A stretch of 64,000 nucleotides of DNA. Source: Taklimakanibacter sp050251035 (GTDB lineage Bacteria; Pseudomonadota; Alphaproteobacteria; Rhizobiales; Aestuariivirgaceae). Positions within the stretch are counted from its first letter, which is position 1. Each line of letters starts with the position of its first letter. The notes beneath the pieces are model-generated. The model was not told the origin of the DNA. It did no database searches and worked only from the letters and a program-made list of their open reading frames with translations. Of the stretch, positions 52,566 through 62,353 are shown piece after piece. Position numbers and translations under genes: made by a program. Location of the stretch: contig JBFWNN010000005.1 of assembly GCA_050251035.1 (NCBI GenBank), positions 1 through 64,000 on the forward strand. The letters are read 5' to 3'.

Positions 52566-53777
52566 TCAGCTCATGGCTTTCTGCAGCGCCTTGTCGACGG
52601 CGTCGATGAAGCCTTCGGTCGACAGCCAGGCCTGATCGGGGCCGACCAGCACCGCCAGGTCCTTGGTCATCTTGCCGCTCTCGATCGTCGCCACCGTCAC
52701 CGTCTCGAGCGTGGCGGCGAACGTCTTCAGCGCCTCATTGCCGTCGAGCTTGGCGCGATGGGCGAGGCCGCGGCTCCAGGCAAAGATGGAAGCGGTCGAG
52801 TTGGTCGAGGTCTGCTTGCCTTCCTGGTGCAGCCGGTAATGGCGTGTCACTGTGCCGTGGGCCGCCTCCGCCTCGACCGTCTTGCCGTCGGGCGTCATCA
52901 GCACCGAGGTCATGAGGCCGAGCGAGCCGAAGCCCTGCGCCACGGTGTCGGACTGCACGTCGCCGTCATAGTTCTTGCACGCCCAGACGTAACCGCCCGT
53001 CCATTTCAGCGCCGAGGCCACCATGTCGTCGATCAGGCGATGCTCGTAGAAGATCTTGCGCTTCTCGAACTCGGCCTTGAACTCCTTGTCGTAGATCTCC
53101 TGGAAGATGTCCTTGAAGCGTCCGTCATAGACCTTGAGGATGGTGTTCTTGGTCGACAGGTAGACCGGATAATTGCGGTTGAGGCCGTAATTGAGGGAAG
53201 CGCGGGCGAATTCCTTGATCGACTCGTCGAGGTTGTACATCGCCATGGCGATGCCCGATCCCGGCGCCTGGAACACCTCATGCTCGATGGTCTTGCCGTC
53301 CTCGCCGACGAACTTGATCGAGAGCTTGCCCTTGCCGGGGAACTTGAAGTCGGTGGCGCGATACTGATCGCCATAGGCGTGGCGGCCGACGATGATCGGC
53401 TTGGTCCAGCCCGGCACCAGGCGCGGCACGTTCGAGCAGATGATCGGCTCGCGGAAGATGACGCCGCCCAGGATGTTGCGGATCGTGCCGTTGGGCGACT
53501 TCCACATCTGCTGCAGGTTGAACTCCTTCACCCGCGCCTCGTCCGGCGTGATGGTAGCGCATTTGACGCCGACTCCGTGCTTCTTGATGGCATTGGCGGC
53601 ATCGATGGTGACCTGATCCTTCGTCTTGTCGCGGTTCTCGACGGACAAATCATAGTATTCGAGCGGGATGTCGAGATAGGGACGGACGAGCTTGGTCTTG
53701 ATCAGATCCCAGATGATGCGCGTCATCTCGTCGCCATCCAGTTCGACCACCGGATTTGCGACCTTTATCTTTGCCAT
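52566..53777 (-). CDS. icd: NADP-dependent isocitrate dehydrogenase
   Basis: A 403-residue enzyme of the dimeric, eukaryote-like IDH type found in Rhizobiales (VELDGDEMTRIIWDLIK at the N-terminus). Substrate loop SPNGTIRNILGG and metal/NADP region CKNYDGDVQSDTVAQGFGSL are intact. Oxidises isocitrate to 2-oxoglutarate in the TCA cycle and is a main NADPH source. Followed 64 bp later by the GFA gene. Confidence 0.97.
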   Translation of the reverse strand: MAKIKVANPVVELDGDEMTRIIWDLIKTKLVRPYLDIPLEYYDLSVENRDKTKDQVTIDAANAIKKHGVGVKCATITPDEARVKEFNLQQMWKSPNGTIRNILGGVIFREPIICSNVPRLVPGWTKPIIVGRHAYGDQYRATDFKFPGKGKLSIKFVGEDGKTIEHEVFQAPGSGIAMAMYNLDESIKEFARASLNYGLNRNYPVYLSTKNTILKVYDGRFKDIFQEIYDKEFKAEFEKRKIFYEHRLIDDMVASALKWTGGYVWACKNYDGDVQSDTVAQGFGSLGLMTSVLMTPDGKTVEAEAAHGTVTRHYRLHQEGKQTSTNSTASIFAWSRGLAHRAKLDGNEALKTFAATLETVTVATIESGKMTKDLAVLVGPDQAWLSTEGFIDAVDKALQKAMS

Positions 53778-53880
53778 GGAAGAAGCCTCTTCATGCTTGG
53801 GTGCTTGGGAAGGAGCCAGTGCCTATAGCAAGCACATGAAGCTTGGGCAAACCCCTCTCACAGTGCCGGCAAGCGCCTTG

Positions 53881-56800
53881 CTATAGCCAGTTGCCCATGA
53901 GGATGAAGGCCGACCAGTAGTAGGGATGCCGGAAGCCGGGCTCGGCGGTCAGCGCATTGGCGGAAATATCGACGACCTCGTTGGCCGAGCGCGCGGCGGT
54001 CACCATGCTCGGGGGCTTCATCTCGCCCTTCAGCATGGCGATCTGGGCGCGGCGCAAGGCGGTCGCCTTGTCGAGGCCGTCCGCCAGGAAGCCCTTGTAG
54101 AAGCCCGACATCAAAAGCGAGGTCGACGAGTCGGCGATCGGCCACAGCGTCGCCATCACCGAGGAGGCGCCGCGCTTCTGGACAACGGAGGCGAAGCTCT
54201 CGATCTCGGCCCCCGTCTGATCGACGCCGCCCGCGGTCTCGCAGGCCGACAGAGCAAGGAGGTCGAGATTGGTGAGCCTGAACTTCTCGTCCTTGCGGAA
54301 CTCGTCGAGCGACAGGCTGCGGCCGTCGCCGAGCAAGAGGACGGATTTGGCGGCATCGCCCGGCACCAGGCGGAAATGGCTCGCGACATGCAGATAGAGG
54401 GGGCGGCTCTTCAGCGCATCGCCGAGCGACAGGTTGCTGAAACTTTCGTCCATGCGCGGCGATCCGCCGAGATAGCCCTTGGCGTCCTTGCCGTCGAAAA
54501 TGGCCTCGAGCTCCTCGGCGACGCCGGGCAGGGCGGCGAAGCCCACATGCTCCTTGGTGACGCCGAAGCCCGCCGCCCGCCCGCGTTCACGCGGCAGGGC
54601 CTCATAGCGGGTATTGGCGGCGGTCGTCGACAGCGCCAGGGCATAGTCCTCAATCAGATAGCGGTCACCCGTATGGAGCGCCGCCAGGGGCACGTAGCGC
54701 AGGACGCCGCTCAGATTGAACATGAGGACGTCGGCATGCGAGGCCTTGAGCTCGGCCTCGACCGGCTTCACCAGGATGTCGTAGAGCCGCTTCAGATGCA
54801 GCCTGGCATCGGGATCGCGGTGAGCGGTGGCGCTCCAGGCGCGGAAGACGAGGAGCGCCATTTCCTTGCGCCCGACCGGCACCGACTTGTGGATGCCGGT
54901 GCGTTCGGTGGTCAGGAAGATGTGCAGCGCTGTGTCGAGGCTCGCGATCTGGAGCTCGACCGCGCGGCCTTTCATCGTCTTGAGGCGCTCCTGGGTGGCG
55001 TCGACCAGATCAAGGTCGAGCTTGCCGACCTCGCGCTCGATCTGGCGGTCGGCATTGGCGACTTCGGTGAGGAGGGACTCGATGTCGGTCTGCTGCTTGC
55101 GGAACTGATCGGCGAGCGTCTGCTCCAGGGCCTCGACGAGACGCTCCTCGTCCTTGCTGAGGCCGATATCGGCCGCCTTCCGCTTGAGCGCCTCGATCTC
55201 GCGCGCCGCCTTGATCGGGGCGTCCACGAGATCGATGATCTGGCCCGAGAGATCGGATTCGGTCGGCGTCAGGACGGCGCGGCCGTCGATATTGCCGGCT
55301 TCCGCGCTGTCGCGGCGCACGAAGTCGAACAGCTCCTGCTGCTTGATGAGGTCGAGCACCTGTTGGGCCTCTTGCAGGCGGCCGGCGGTGATCAGCATGT
55401 TGGCCAGGTATTCATAGAGCTCGCGATAGCGGCCGGCGAGCGCCTTGGTGAGCTCCTCCGGCAGGTTGCGGTTCTGCGCGCGGATCTCCTGGTTGATGTT
55501 CACCGCCATCTTGGCGAAGGCGATGGCGGCATTGAGATTGCCTTGCTGCTGCAGGACCAGCGAGAGCGCCCAGTAGCTCTGCCGCAAGTCCTCGGGCGCC
55601 GCCTGCTTGTGCAGGTTGCGGATGCGCAGGGCGCGCAGGCCGTAGGTGAGTGCCTCGTTGTTGAGGCCGATGCGCACGGCCGAGCTCGACAGGTCGGAAT
55701 AGACATCGGCGATACGGCGGTGATTGGGGCCGAAGATGCTCTCGTAGATTTCGGCCGCCTTGAACAACGGCGCCCTGGCGTCGGCGAACTTCCGGTTCTC
55801 GCGATAGAGCCCGCCCAGGCGATGATAGGCCGAAGCCACGCGGTCATGGGTCGGGCCGTAGGCCGCGACATAGTGCTCGATCGAGAGATTCTGGACGCGC
55901 GTGGCCTCATCGAGGCAGCCGGCGCGCACGAAGGCCACGCTGACATCGTCGAGGACCTCGGGAATACGTCGCTGGGCGCGCGAGTCGGGCCCGGCATAGA
56001 TGCGCAAGGCGGCCCCCAGGTTCCTGAGCGCCGCTTCCGATTTGCTCATGCCGCGATTGACGGTGCCGGCGAAATGCAGCGCCAGGGCAGTGGTGCGATG
56101 GCCATCGCCCAGCCTGCCGCGGCTCAGCGCGACCGCTTCATTGGCGAGCGCCAGGGCGGTCTCGCGATTGCCGAGGCGCGCATGCAGGCTCGCCGTATCG
56201 ATGAGCAGTTCGGTGAGACGGCTGGTCTCGGCGGGAAGGTTGGCTTCATAGATCGCGCGCGCCGTGCGGAAGGCCTGGAGGGCGGCCTCGAACTGCGTCA
56301 TGTTGAGATCGATCTTGCCGATATTGTGGTAGGCGAGAGCGACCTTCGGATGCTTGTCGCCGAGGGCGGCCTCAAAGGCCTTCTTGGCGGCGCCATACAT
56401 GGCAAGGGCGCTCAGGCGGTCGCCCTTGTGCGTGTAGGTCTGGGCCAGCTCCATCTGCAGATCGCCGAGCTCGGCCCTTCGGCTCGGTCCCAGGCCGGCA
56501 TAGATGCGGGCCGCGGCCTCGAGCGCCTCGACCGCCTTCTCATATTGCGCGGCGTCGCGATAATCGCGCGCCAAGAGGCGATGGGCCGCTGCCGTCCGGT
56601 TGCTCGTCTCGCCATATTTGCGGATCGCGTCGGCCAGCCGTTTCCGCGTCGCGCCGATCTTGGATTCCTTCTGCGCTGCGCGTTCGGCCGGATCGAGCGA
56701 CGAAGTGACCGGACGCTTCGCCACCGACGGCATGGACTTCTCCCGGCCGCCGACGGCAAGCTCGTAGATTCTGACCGCCTCAGGGCAGGCGAGCTTCGCG

Positions 56801-56982
56801 GCGGTGTTTTCGAGGGGAGGGGCCACTGCATCAGTCGTTATGTCGGTGGCTTCCGGCGTTGGAGCTGCCGTGTCGGGCATAGGCGTCTGCGCGCGGACAG
56901 GCGGTTGCGCCGTACCGAGCGCGGCAAGCAGGATCACGGCCCCGAACAGGACCCGCATCGACAAAATCCGGACAATCTGCAT
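53881..56982 (-). CDS. exported TPR-CHAT domain protein (caspase-like fold)
   Basis: A 1033-residue protein. A signal peptide (hydrophobic core FGAVILLAALGTA, cleavage near residue 31) suggests export. Residues about 95-560 are helical tetratricopeptide repeats of the kinesin-light-chain type (AYHNIGKIDLNMTQFEAALQ). A coiled-coil-like region follows (about 590-700). The C-terminal CHAT domain (about 745-1033) has the catalytic dyad His869 in HVASHF and Cys914 in LSACETAGG, then ATLWPIAD and HPYYWSAFILMG. CHAT domains are caspase-like peptidases in gasdermin and toxin systems. No gasdermin or partner gene is adjacent, so the target is unknown. Confidence 0.92.
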   Translation of the reverse strand: MQIVRILSMRVLFGAVILLAALGTAQPPVRAQTPMPDTAAPTPEATDITTDAVAPPLENTAAKLACPEAVRIYELAVGGREKSMPSVAKRPVTSSLDPAERAAQKESKIGATRKRLADAIRKYGETSNRTAAAHRLLARDYRDAAQYEKAVEALEAAARIYAGLGPSRRAELGDLQMELAQTYTHKGDRLSALAMYGAAKKAFEAALGDKHPKVALAYHNIGKIDLNMTQFEAALQAFRTARAIYEANLPAETSRLTELLIDTASLHARLGNRETALALANEAVALSRGRLGDGHRTTALALHFAGTVNRGMSKSEAALRNLGAALRIYAGPDSRAQRRIPEVLDDVSVAFVRAGCLDEATRVQNLSIEHYVAAYGPTHDRVASAYHRLGGLYRENRKFADARAPLFKAAEIYESIFGPNHRRIADVYSDLSSSAVRIGLNNEALTYGLRALRIRNLHKQAAPEDLRQSYWALSLVLQQQGNLNAAIAFAKMAVNINQEIRAQNRNLPEELTKALAGRYRELYEYLANMLITAGRLQEAQQVLDLIKQQELFDFVRRDSAEAGNIDGRAVLTPTESDLSGQIIDLVDAPIKAAREIEALKRKAADIGLSKDEERLVEALEQTLADQFRKQQTDIESLLTEVANADRQIEREVGKLDLDLVDATQERLKTMKGRAVELQIASLDTALHIFLTTERTGIHKSVPVGRKEMALLVFRAWSATAHRDPDARLHLKRLYDILVKPVEAELKASHADVLMFNLSGVLRYVPLAALHTGDRYLIEDYALALSTTAANTRYEALPRERGRAAGFGVTKEHVGFAALPGVAEELEAIFDGKDAKGYLGGSPRMDESFSNLSLGDALKSRPLYLHVASHFRLVPGDAAKSVLLLGDGRSLSLDEFRKDEKFRLTNLDLLALSACETAGGVDQTGAEIESFASVVQKRGASSVMATLWPIADSSTSLLMSGFYKGFLADGLDKATALRRAQIAMLKGEMKPPSMVTAARSANEVVDISANALTAEPGFRHPYYWSAFILMGNWL

Positions 56983-57072
56983 GGCGGCGAGAGCCTATTG
57001 AACCCGATGTACTGACGCAAGGTCTCGGCAGCTTTTTTGACAGGCAAGGGAGCAGGGCGCATCGTCGGGACA

Positions 57073-58320
57073 ATGACCGCCGCCGATTCCTCCCCTCCAG
57101 ACCGGCCTCCACAGAATTCCGCCTTTCGCCATCGCGGGTTCCTGTTTTACTGGTGGTCGCGCCTTACGGTGAACTTCGCGACGCAGATCATTTCCGTCGC
57201 CGTCGGATGGCAGGTCTATGACCTGACCCGCGACCCCTTCGATCTCGGCATCGTCGGATTGGTGCAGTTCCTGCCTCTGCTGCTCCTGGTGCTGGTCACC
57301 GGCGCCGTAGCCGACCGCTATAATCGCCGCGCCATCATGGCGATCTGCCTCGTTCTCGAAGCCATGATCTGCGCTGGGCTGCTGATCATCACCATGAGCG
57401 GCACCACGAAGGTCTGGCCGATCTTCGCCTTGCTCGCGGTGTTCGGCGTGGCGCGCGCCTTCATGGGGCCGGCGTCACAGTCGCTCTTGCCGAACCTCGT
57501 AGCGCCGAAGGATCTGAGCAACGCGATCGCCTGGAACTCCTCGTCATGGCAGATCGCGACGATCACCGGTCCGGTGGCGGGCGGCCTGCTTTACGGGCTC
57601 TCGGCCTACATGGCCTATGGAACGGCACTGTTCCTCATCGCCATCGGCGCTGTGCTTGTCGGCTTGATCCCGAAGCCGGTGCAACGCGTTTCGGACCAGG
57701 CGAAGAGCCTTGCGACATTGTTCGCCGGCTTCCGCTATGTGTGGTCGGAGAAAGTCGTGCTCGGCGCGATCTCGCTCGATCTCTTCGCCGTCCTGCTGGG
57801 TGGCGCCATGGCGCTGCTGCCGGTCTATGCGCGCGATGTCCTGCATGCGGGACCCTGGGGCCTCGGCCTCTTACGCGCCGCGCCCGGCGTGGGCGCGCTC
57901 CTCGTCGCCGGGTGGCTGGCGCGCAACACCATTCGCGATCATGCGGGGCTCATCATGTTCATCTTCGTCGCGGGCTTCGGCGTCTTCACCACCGTCTTCG
58001 GCGCCTCGACCGCGATCTGGCTTTCGGTCATCGCCTTGGCACTTGCCGGGGCCTGCGACATGATCAGCGTCTACGTGCGCGAGACCCTCATCCAGCTGTG
58101 GACGCCTGACGAGGTGCGCGGACGCGTGAACGCGGTGAATATCGTCTTCATCGGCGCCTCCAACGAATTGGGCGAGTTTCGGGCTGGCATATCGGCGGCC
58201 TTCATCGGGGCAGTGCCGGCGGTCGTCTTCGGCGGCATCGGCACCGTCGCCGTCGCCCTCCTTTGGGCGCTGTGGTTTCCCGAGCTCAGGCGGATACGCC
58301 ACCTGGACGGAAAGCATTAG
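57073..58320 (+). CDS. MFS exporter, EntS-like
   Basis: A 415-residue major facilitator carrier with about ten to twelve helices. VNFATQIISVAVGWQVYDLT and the motif A region GAVADRYNRRAIM are those of the EntS/bacitracin-type MFS_3 group. A conserved FMGPASQSLLPNLV lies in helix 5. The ATG at 57073 is preferred to an upstream TTG. It is divergent from the CHAT gene. Substrate unknown. Confidence 0.88.
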   Translation: MTAADSSPPDRPPQNSAFRHRGFLFYWWSRLTVNFATQIISVAVGWQVYDLTRDPFDLGIVGLVQFLPLLLLVLVTGAVADRYNRRAIMAICLVLEAMICAGLLIITMSGTTKVWPIFALLAVFGVARAFMGPASQSLLPNLVAPKDLSNAIAWNSSSWQIATITGPVAGGLLYGLSAYMAYGTALFLIAIGAVLVGLIPKPVQRVSDQAKSLATLFAGFRYVWSEKVVLGAISLDLFAVLLGGAMALLPVYARDVLHAGPWGLGLLRAAPGVGALLVAGWLARNTIRDHAGLIMFIFVAGFGVFTTVFGASTAIWLSVIALALAGACDMISVYVRETLIQLWTPDEVRGRVNAVNIVFIGASNELGEFRAGISAAFIGAVPAVVFGGIGTVAVALLWALWFPELRRIRHLDGKH

Positions 58321-58370
58321 CGAAATGTCGCGCGGCAAAGGCCCGCTGCGACAGATCGGATGTTGCAATA

Positions 58371-58404
58371 CTGCCGTGTTTGCCGCAGGTTAGCGGCACG
58401 GTAG
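58371..58404 (+). promoter_or_regulatory. strong two-tier hairpin in the cydA leader
   Basis: Outer stem CTGCCGTG / CACGGTAG (8 bp with one wobble), left bulge TTTG, inner stem CCGC / GCGG and hexaloop AGGTTA. It ends 20 nt before the cydA ATG and lacks a T-run, so it is not a terminator of the MFS gene. It could affect cydA translation or be a repressor site in DNA form. Confidence 0.45.
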
Positions 58405-58424
58405 ACATCTGAAAGCGTGACGCA

Positions 58425-59849
58425 ATGGATGGCTTCGATCCGGTCCTTCTGGCCCGCTGGCAATTTGCCTTCACCGTCAGCTTTCACATCGTCTTTCCGG
58501 CCTTCACCATCGGCCTCGCCAGCTATCTCGCGGTGCTCGAAGGCCTGTGGCTCGCCACCGGACGCACCACGTTCCTGACGCTGTTTCATTACTGGAAGAA
58601 GATCTTCGCCATCACCTTCGCCATGGGCGTCGTCTCGGGCCTGGTGATGAGTTACCAGTTCGGCACGAATTGGAGTGTGTTCTCCGACAAGGCGGGGCCG
58701 ATCATCGGCCCGCTGATGGGCTATGAAGTGCTCACCGCCTTCTTCCTCGAAGCGGGATTCCTGGGCGTCATGCTGTTCGGCCTGAACAAGGTCGGACGCG
58801 GACTGCATTTCCTCGCCACCACGATGGTTGCCTTCGGCACCTTCCTGTCGGCCTTCTGGATTCTCTCGGCGAACAGCTGGATGCAGACGCCCACCGGCCA
58901 CACGATCAATGCCGCCGGACAGTTCATGCCGGTCGACTGGTGGGCCATCGTCTTCAATCCCTCCTTTCCCTACCGCCTCGTCCATATGGTGATCGCGGCC
59001 TACCTCACGACCGCGCTCGTCGTCGGGGCGGTCGGTGCCTGGCATCTGCTGCGCGACAAGGTGAATCCGCACGCCCGCGTCATGTTCTCGATGGCGATGT
59101 GGATGCTGGCGCTGGTGGCGCCGATACAGATCATCGCCGGCGACCTGCACGGGCTCAACACGCTCGAGCATCAGCCGGCCAAGGTCGCCGCCATGGAAGG
59201 GCATTTCGAGACCCAGGCCGGCGCGCCGCTCATCCTCTTCGGCTGGCCCGACATGGAGGCAGAGAAGACGCTTTACGAGGTCGCCATCCCCGGGCTCGGC
59301 AGCCTCATCCTCACCCATGACTGGAACGGCGTGGTGCAGGGCCTGAAGGACTGGCCCAAGGAAGACCGGCCCAATGCGACGATCGTCTTCTGGTCGTTCC
59401 GCATCATGGTGGGCCTCGGCTTCCTCATGGTGGGTCTCGGCCTGTGGTCGCTGTGGGGACGCGTGCGCAAGAGCCTCTACGACATGCGGACGCTCCATGT
59501 CGCCGCCCTGCTGATGGGACCCATGGGGTTCATCGCCGTGCTTGCCGGTTGGGTCACGACCGAGGCCGGACGCCAGCCCTACACGGTCTATGGGCTCCTG
59601 CGCACGGCGGACTCGGCGGCGCCGGTCGCAGCGGAAGCTGTGGCGGCCTCGCTCATCGCCTTCATCGTGGTCTATTTCGCGGTCTTCGGCGCCGGCGTCT
59701 TCTATCTCCTGCGACTGATGGCGAAGCCGCCCGTCCAGGGCGAGCCCGACAATCCGAGCGATGCGCATCTGCGCTCGGCCGGCATCGTGCCGGCGCCGGC
59801 GCTCGAATCGGTCGGCGAGCTGCCGAAACATGGGGAGGGCCTGCGATGA
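58425..59849 (+). CDS. cydA: cytochrome bd-type quinol oxidase subunit I (CioA-like)
   Basis: A 474-residue membrane subunit. Heme ligand His21 lies in TVSFHIVFPAF; the quinol loop region GDLHGLNTLEHQPAKVAAMEG is short, as in cyanide-insensitive (CioA) oxidases, and the MGYEVLTAFFLEAGFLG block binds hemes b595/d. About nine helices. Reduces oxygen to water with ubiquinol. Overlaps cydB by ATGA. Confidence 0.96.
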   Translation: MDGFDPVLLARWQFAFTVSFHIVFPAFTIGLASYLAVLEGLWLATGRTTFLTLFHYWKKIFAITFAMGVVSGLVMSYQFGTNWSVFSDKAGPIIGPLMGYEVLTAFFLEAGFLGVMLFGLNKVGRGLHFLATTMVAFGTFLSAFWILSANSWMQTPTGHTINAAGQFMPVDWWAIVFNPSFPYRLVHMVIAAYLTTALVVGAVGAWHLLRDKVNPHARVMFSMAMWMLALVAPIQIIAGDLHGLNTLEHQPAKVAAMEGHFETQAGAPLILFGWPDMEAEKTLYEVAIPGLGSLILTHDWNGVVQGLKDWPKEDRPNATIVFWSFRIMVGLGFLMVGLGLWSLWGRVRKSLYDMRTLHVAALLMGPMGFIAVLAGWVTTEAGRQPYTVYGLLRTADSAAPVAAEAVAASLIAFIVVYFAVFGAGVFYLLRLMAKPPVQGEPDNPSDAHLRSAGIVPAPALESVGELPKHGEGLR

Positions 59850-60847
59850 GTTTCGATCTCGCTTTCATCTGGGCGGCCCTCATCGCCTTCGCGGTCCTCG
59901 CCTATGTGGTGATGGACGGCTTCGATCTCGGCATCGGCATATTGTTCCCGTTCTACAAATCGGAGAGCGACCGCGACCGGATGATGAACTCGGTGGCGCC
60001 GGTGTGGGACGGCAACGAGACCTGGCTGGTGCTGGGCGGCGGCGGGCTGTTCGCGGTCTTCCCGCTCGCTTATGCCGTCATCATGCCGGCACTCTATGCA
60101 CCGATCATCATCATGCTGCTGGCGCTCGTCTTTCGCGGCGTCGCCTTCGAGTTCCGCTGGCGCACGACGCGCGGCAAATTCCTGTGGGACTGGGCGTTCG
60201 CGGCGGGATCGCTGGCCGCCACATTCGCGCAGGGCATCGCGCTCGGCACCATCGTGCAGGGCATTCCGGTGGCGGATCGCGCCTATGCCGGCGGCTGGTG
60301 GAACTGGCTGACCCTGTTCAGCGTGTTCACCGGCATCGCGCTGGTGGTCGGCTATGCGCTGCTGGGCGCCGGGTGGCTCATCCTCAAGACCGATGGACCG
60401 CTGCAGGACAAGTCCTATCGCTTCGCCCTCGTCCTCGGCCCGGCGACGCTGGTCCTCATCGGCCTCGTCAGCCTGTGGACGCCGTTCCTCGAGCCCTTAT
60501 ACATGGAACGCTGGTTCACCTGGCCGCGCATGCTCTACACCGTGCCGGTGCCCCTCCTGGTGGCGGCAGCCGCCTATCTCCTCATCAGGGGCATCCTGCG
60601 CCGCGACGAGCTGACGCCGTTCCTGGCGACGCTGGCGCTGTTCGTGCTGTCCTTCATCGGCATCGGCATCAGCTTCTACCCCTATATCGTGCCGCCGACG
60701 CTCACCATCTGGGATGCAGCGGCTCCCAAGGAGAGCCTCGGCTTCCTCCTGATCGGAGCGGTCGTCCTGATCCCGATCATCCTCGCCTATACCGCCTATG
60801 CCTATTGGGTGTTCCGCGGCAAGGTCGGGACGGAGGGCTATCATTGA
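59846..60847 (+). CDS. cydB: cytochrome bd-type quinol oxidase subunit II
   Basis: A 333-residue membrane subunit starting within the cydA stop (ATGA). YVVMDGFDLGIGILFPF and NSVAPVWDGNETWLVLGGG are the CydB signatures; eight to nine helices follow. Together with CydA it forms the oxidase. Ends with TTGA shared with the next small gene. Confidence 0.96.
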   Translation: MSFDLAFIWAALIAFAVLAYVVMDGFDLGIGILFPFYKSESDRDRMMNSVAPVWDGNETWLVLGGGGLFAVFPLAYAVIMPALYAPIIIMLLALVFRGVAFEFRWRTTRGKFLWDWAFAAGSLAATFAQGIALGTIVQGIPVADRAYAGGWWNWLTLFSVFTGIALVVGYALLGAGWLILKTDGPLQDKSYRFALVLGPATLVLIGLVSLWTPFLEPLYMERWFTWPRMLYTVPVPLLVAAAAYLLIRGILRRDELTPFLATLALFVLSFIGIGISFYPYIVPPTLTIWDAAAPKESLGFLLIGAVVLIPIILAYTAYAYWVFRGKVGTEGYH

Positions 60848-60969
60848 GGGGGGCGCCGGGCGGTCGGCCGCTCCGTCAGCGGCTCGCCTGGTTCGTCCTG
60901 CTCTGGGTGGCCGGCTTCGTTGCCGTTGGGGCGGTTGCCTGGGTCATCAGGCTTTTCCTGGGGCTATAG
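60844..60969 (+). CDS. tiny third subunit of the bd oxidase (DUF2474-like, CydX-type)
   Basis: A 41-residue protein directly after cydB: basic N-terminus (RGAPGGRPLRQRL) and a single membrane helix (WFVLLWVAGFVAVGAVAW), ending RLFLGL. Size, position and pattern fit the DUF2474 small proteins of bd oxidase operons, which act like CydX to stabilise the hemes. The only sensible start is TTG 60844, overlapping the cydB stop (TTGA), so translation would be coupled. Confidence 0.75.
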   Translation: MRGAPGGRPLRQRLAWFVLLWVAGFVAVGAVAWVIRLFLGL

Positions 60970-61039
60970 GCCGTTTCCTTGCCATTCCCCGCCGTTCCCG
61001 CCATAAGGACGGCCGCACAGAACCTTCCTATTGGATATC

Positions 61040-62335
61040 ATGGTGAAATCGCTGAGATTGGGTGTTGCCGGCCTTGGAACGGTGGGCACCGGGCTTCTGG
61101 ACCTCCTGGCCAAGCATGGGCCGGAGATCGCGCGCCGCGTCGGCCGCCCGATCGAGGTCACGGCCGTTTGCGCAAGGGACAAGATCAAGAAGCGCGGCCA
61201 CGAGCTTGGCCATTTCACCTGGTTCGACGACCCCAAGACGCTTGCCCAGTCCGACGGCATCGACGTGTTCGTCGAATTGATGGGCGGCGAGGGCGATCCC
61301 GCCAAATCCGCCGTCACCGCGGCGCTCGTTGCGGGCAAGCCGGTGGTGACGGCCAACAAAGCGCTCCTCGCGCATCACGGCGTGACGCTGTCCAAGCTCG
61401 CCGAGGAGAAGGGGGTCGCGCTCAATTTCGAGGCGGCGGTCGCGGGTGGCATCCCCATCGTCAAGACGATGCGCGAGGCGCTCGCCGGCAACCAGGCGAC
61501 GAAAGTATTCGGCATCCTCAACGGCACCTGCAACTATATCCTCACGAAGATGGCGGAGGAGGCGCGCAGCTTCGCCGACGTGCTCAAGGAGGCGCAGCAG
61601 CTGGGCTATGCCGAAGCCGATCCCACCTTCGACATCGGCGGATTCGACACGTCGCACAAGCTCGCCATCCTCACCTCGCTCGCCTTCGGCACGGAGGTGA
61701 ATGTCGCGGCGATCGACATCGAAGGCATCGAGGCGGTGACGCTCGCGGACATCCGCAATGCCGGCGAGATGGGCTTCAAGGTCAAGCTGCTGGGCGTCGC
61801 GGTGGCGACGGCCGACGGCATCGAGCAGCGGGTGCATCCGACGCTGGTGCCCAAGGGATCACCTGTCGCCGACACCGACGGCGTCTTCAACGCGGTCGTG
61901 GTGCAGAGCGACTTCGCCGGCGATTTGATGCTGGAAGGACGCGGGGCGGGCGCGCATCCGACCGCATCCGCGGTGCTGTCCGATATCGCCGATATCGCGC
62001 GCGGCAATCTCAGGCCGTCTTTCGGCCTGCCGGCGAAGGACATGCGTAAATACAAGGCGGCGCCGAAGCGCGCGCATGAAGGCGGCTATTACGTGGCGCT
62101 CGAGCTCTATGACAAGCCGGGCGCGGTCGCTGCCATCGCACGCATCCTGGCGGACGAGAGGATATCGATCGAGAGCATCGTGCAGAAAGCTCCCGCCAAG
62201 GAAGGCGCCATCGCCTCCTTCATGCTTGTCACACATAAGACACTCGATTCATCCATGCGTCAGGCCCTGGCGCGGATCGAGACGGATGGGCATGTCGCGG
62301 CGACGCCCCGCATGATCCGTATCGAACGGCTTTAG
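61040..62335 (+). CDS. hom: homoserine dehydrogenase
   Basis: A 431-residue enzyme with an N-terminal NAD(P) fold (GVAGLGTVGTGLLDLL), the catalytic region NGTCNYILTKMAEEARSF with the Lys of the DPTFDIGGFDTSHKLAIL block, and a C-terminal ACT domain (ELYDKPGAVAAIARIL) for feedback by threonine. Converts aspartate semialdehyde to homoserine, the substrate of MetA encoded at 7310. ATG 61040 is used; a TTG lies at 61031. Ribosome site is weak. Confidence 0.96.
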   Translation: MVKSLRLGVAGLGTVGTGLLDLLAKHGPEIARRVGRPIEVTAVCARDKIKKRGHELGHFTWFDDPKTLAQSDGIDVFVELMGGEGDPAKSAVTAALVAGKPVVTANKALLAHHGVTLSKLAEEKGVALNFEAAVAGGIPIVKTMREALAGNQATKVFGILNGTCNYILTKMAEEARSFADVLKEAQQLGYAEADPTFDIGGFDTSHKLAILTSLAFGTEVNVAAIDIEGIEAVTLADIRNAGEMGFKVKLLGVAVATADGIEQRVHPTLVPKGSPVADTDGVFNAVVVQSDFAGDLMLEGRGAGAHPTASAVLSDIADIARGNLRPSFGLPAKDMRKYKAAPKRAHEGGYYVALELYDKPGAVAAIARILADERISIESIVQKAPAKEGAIASFMLVTHKTLDSSMRQALARIETDGHVAATPRMIRIERL

Positions 62336-62353
62336 CTTCCTGGAGGACCTCTG

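Noticed and set aside
53926..57015. 1029-codon open frame on the plus strand opposite the CHAT gene
   Set aside because: It is the mirror of a GC-rich coding region; the minus-strand product has a signal peptide, TPRs and CHAT catalytic residues, the plus-strand one has no recognisable domain.
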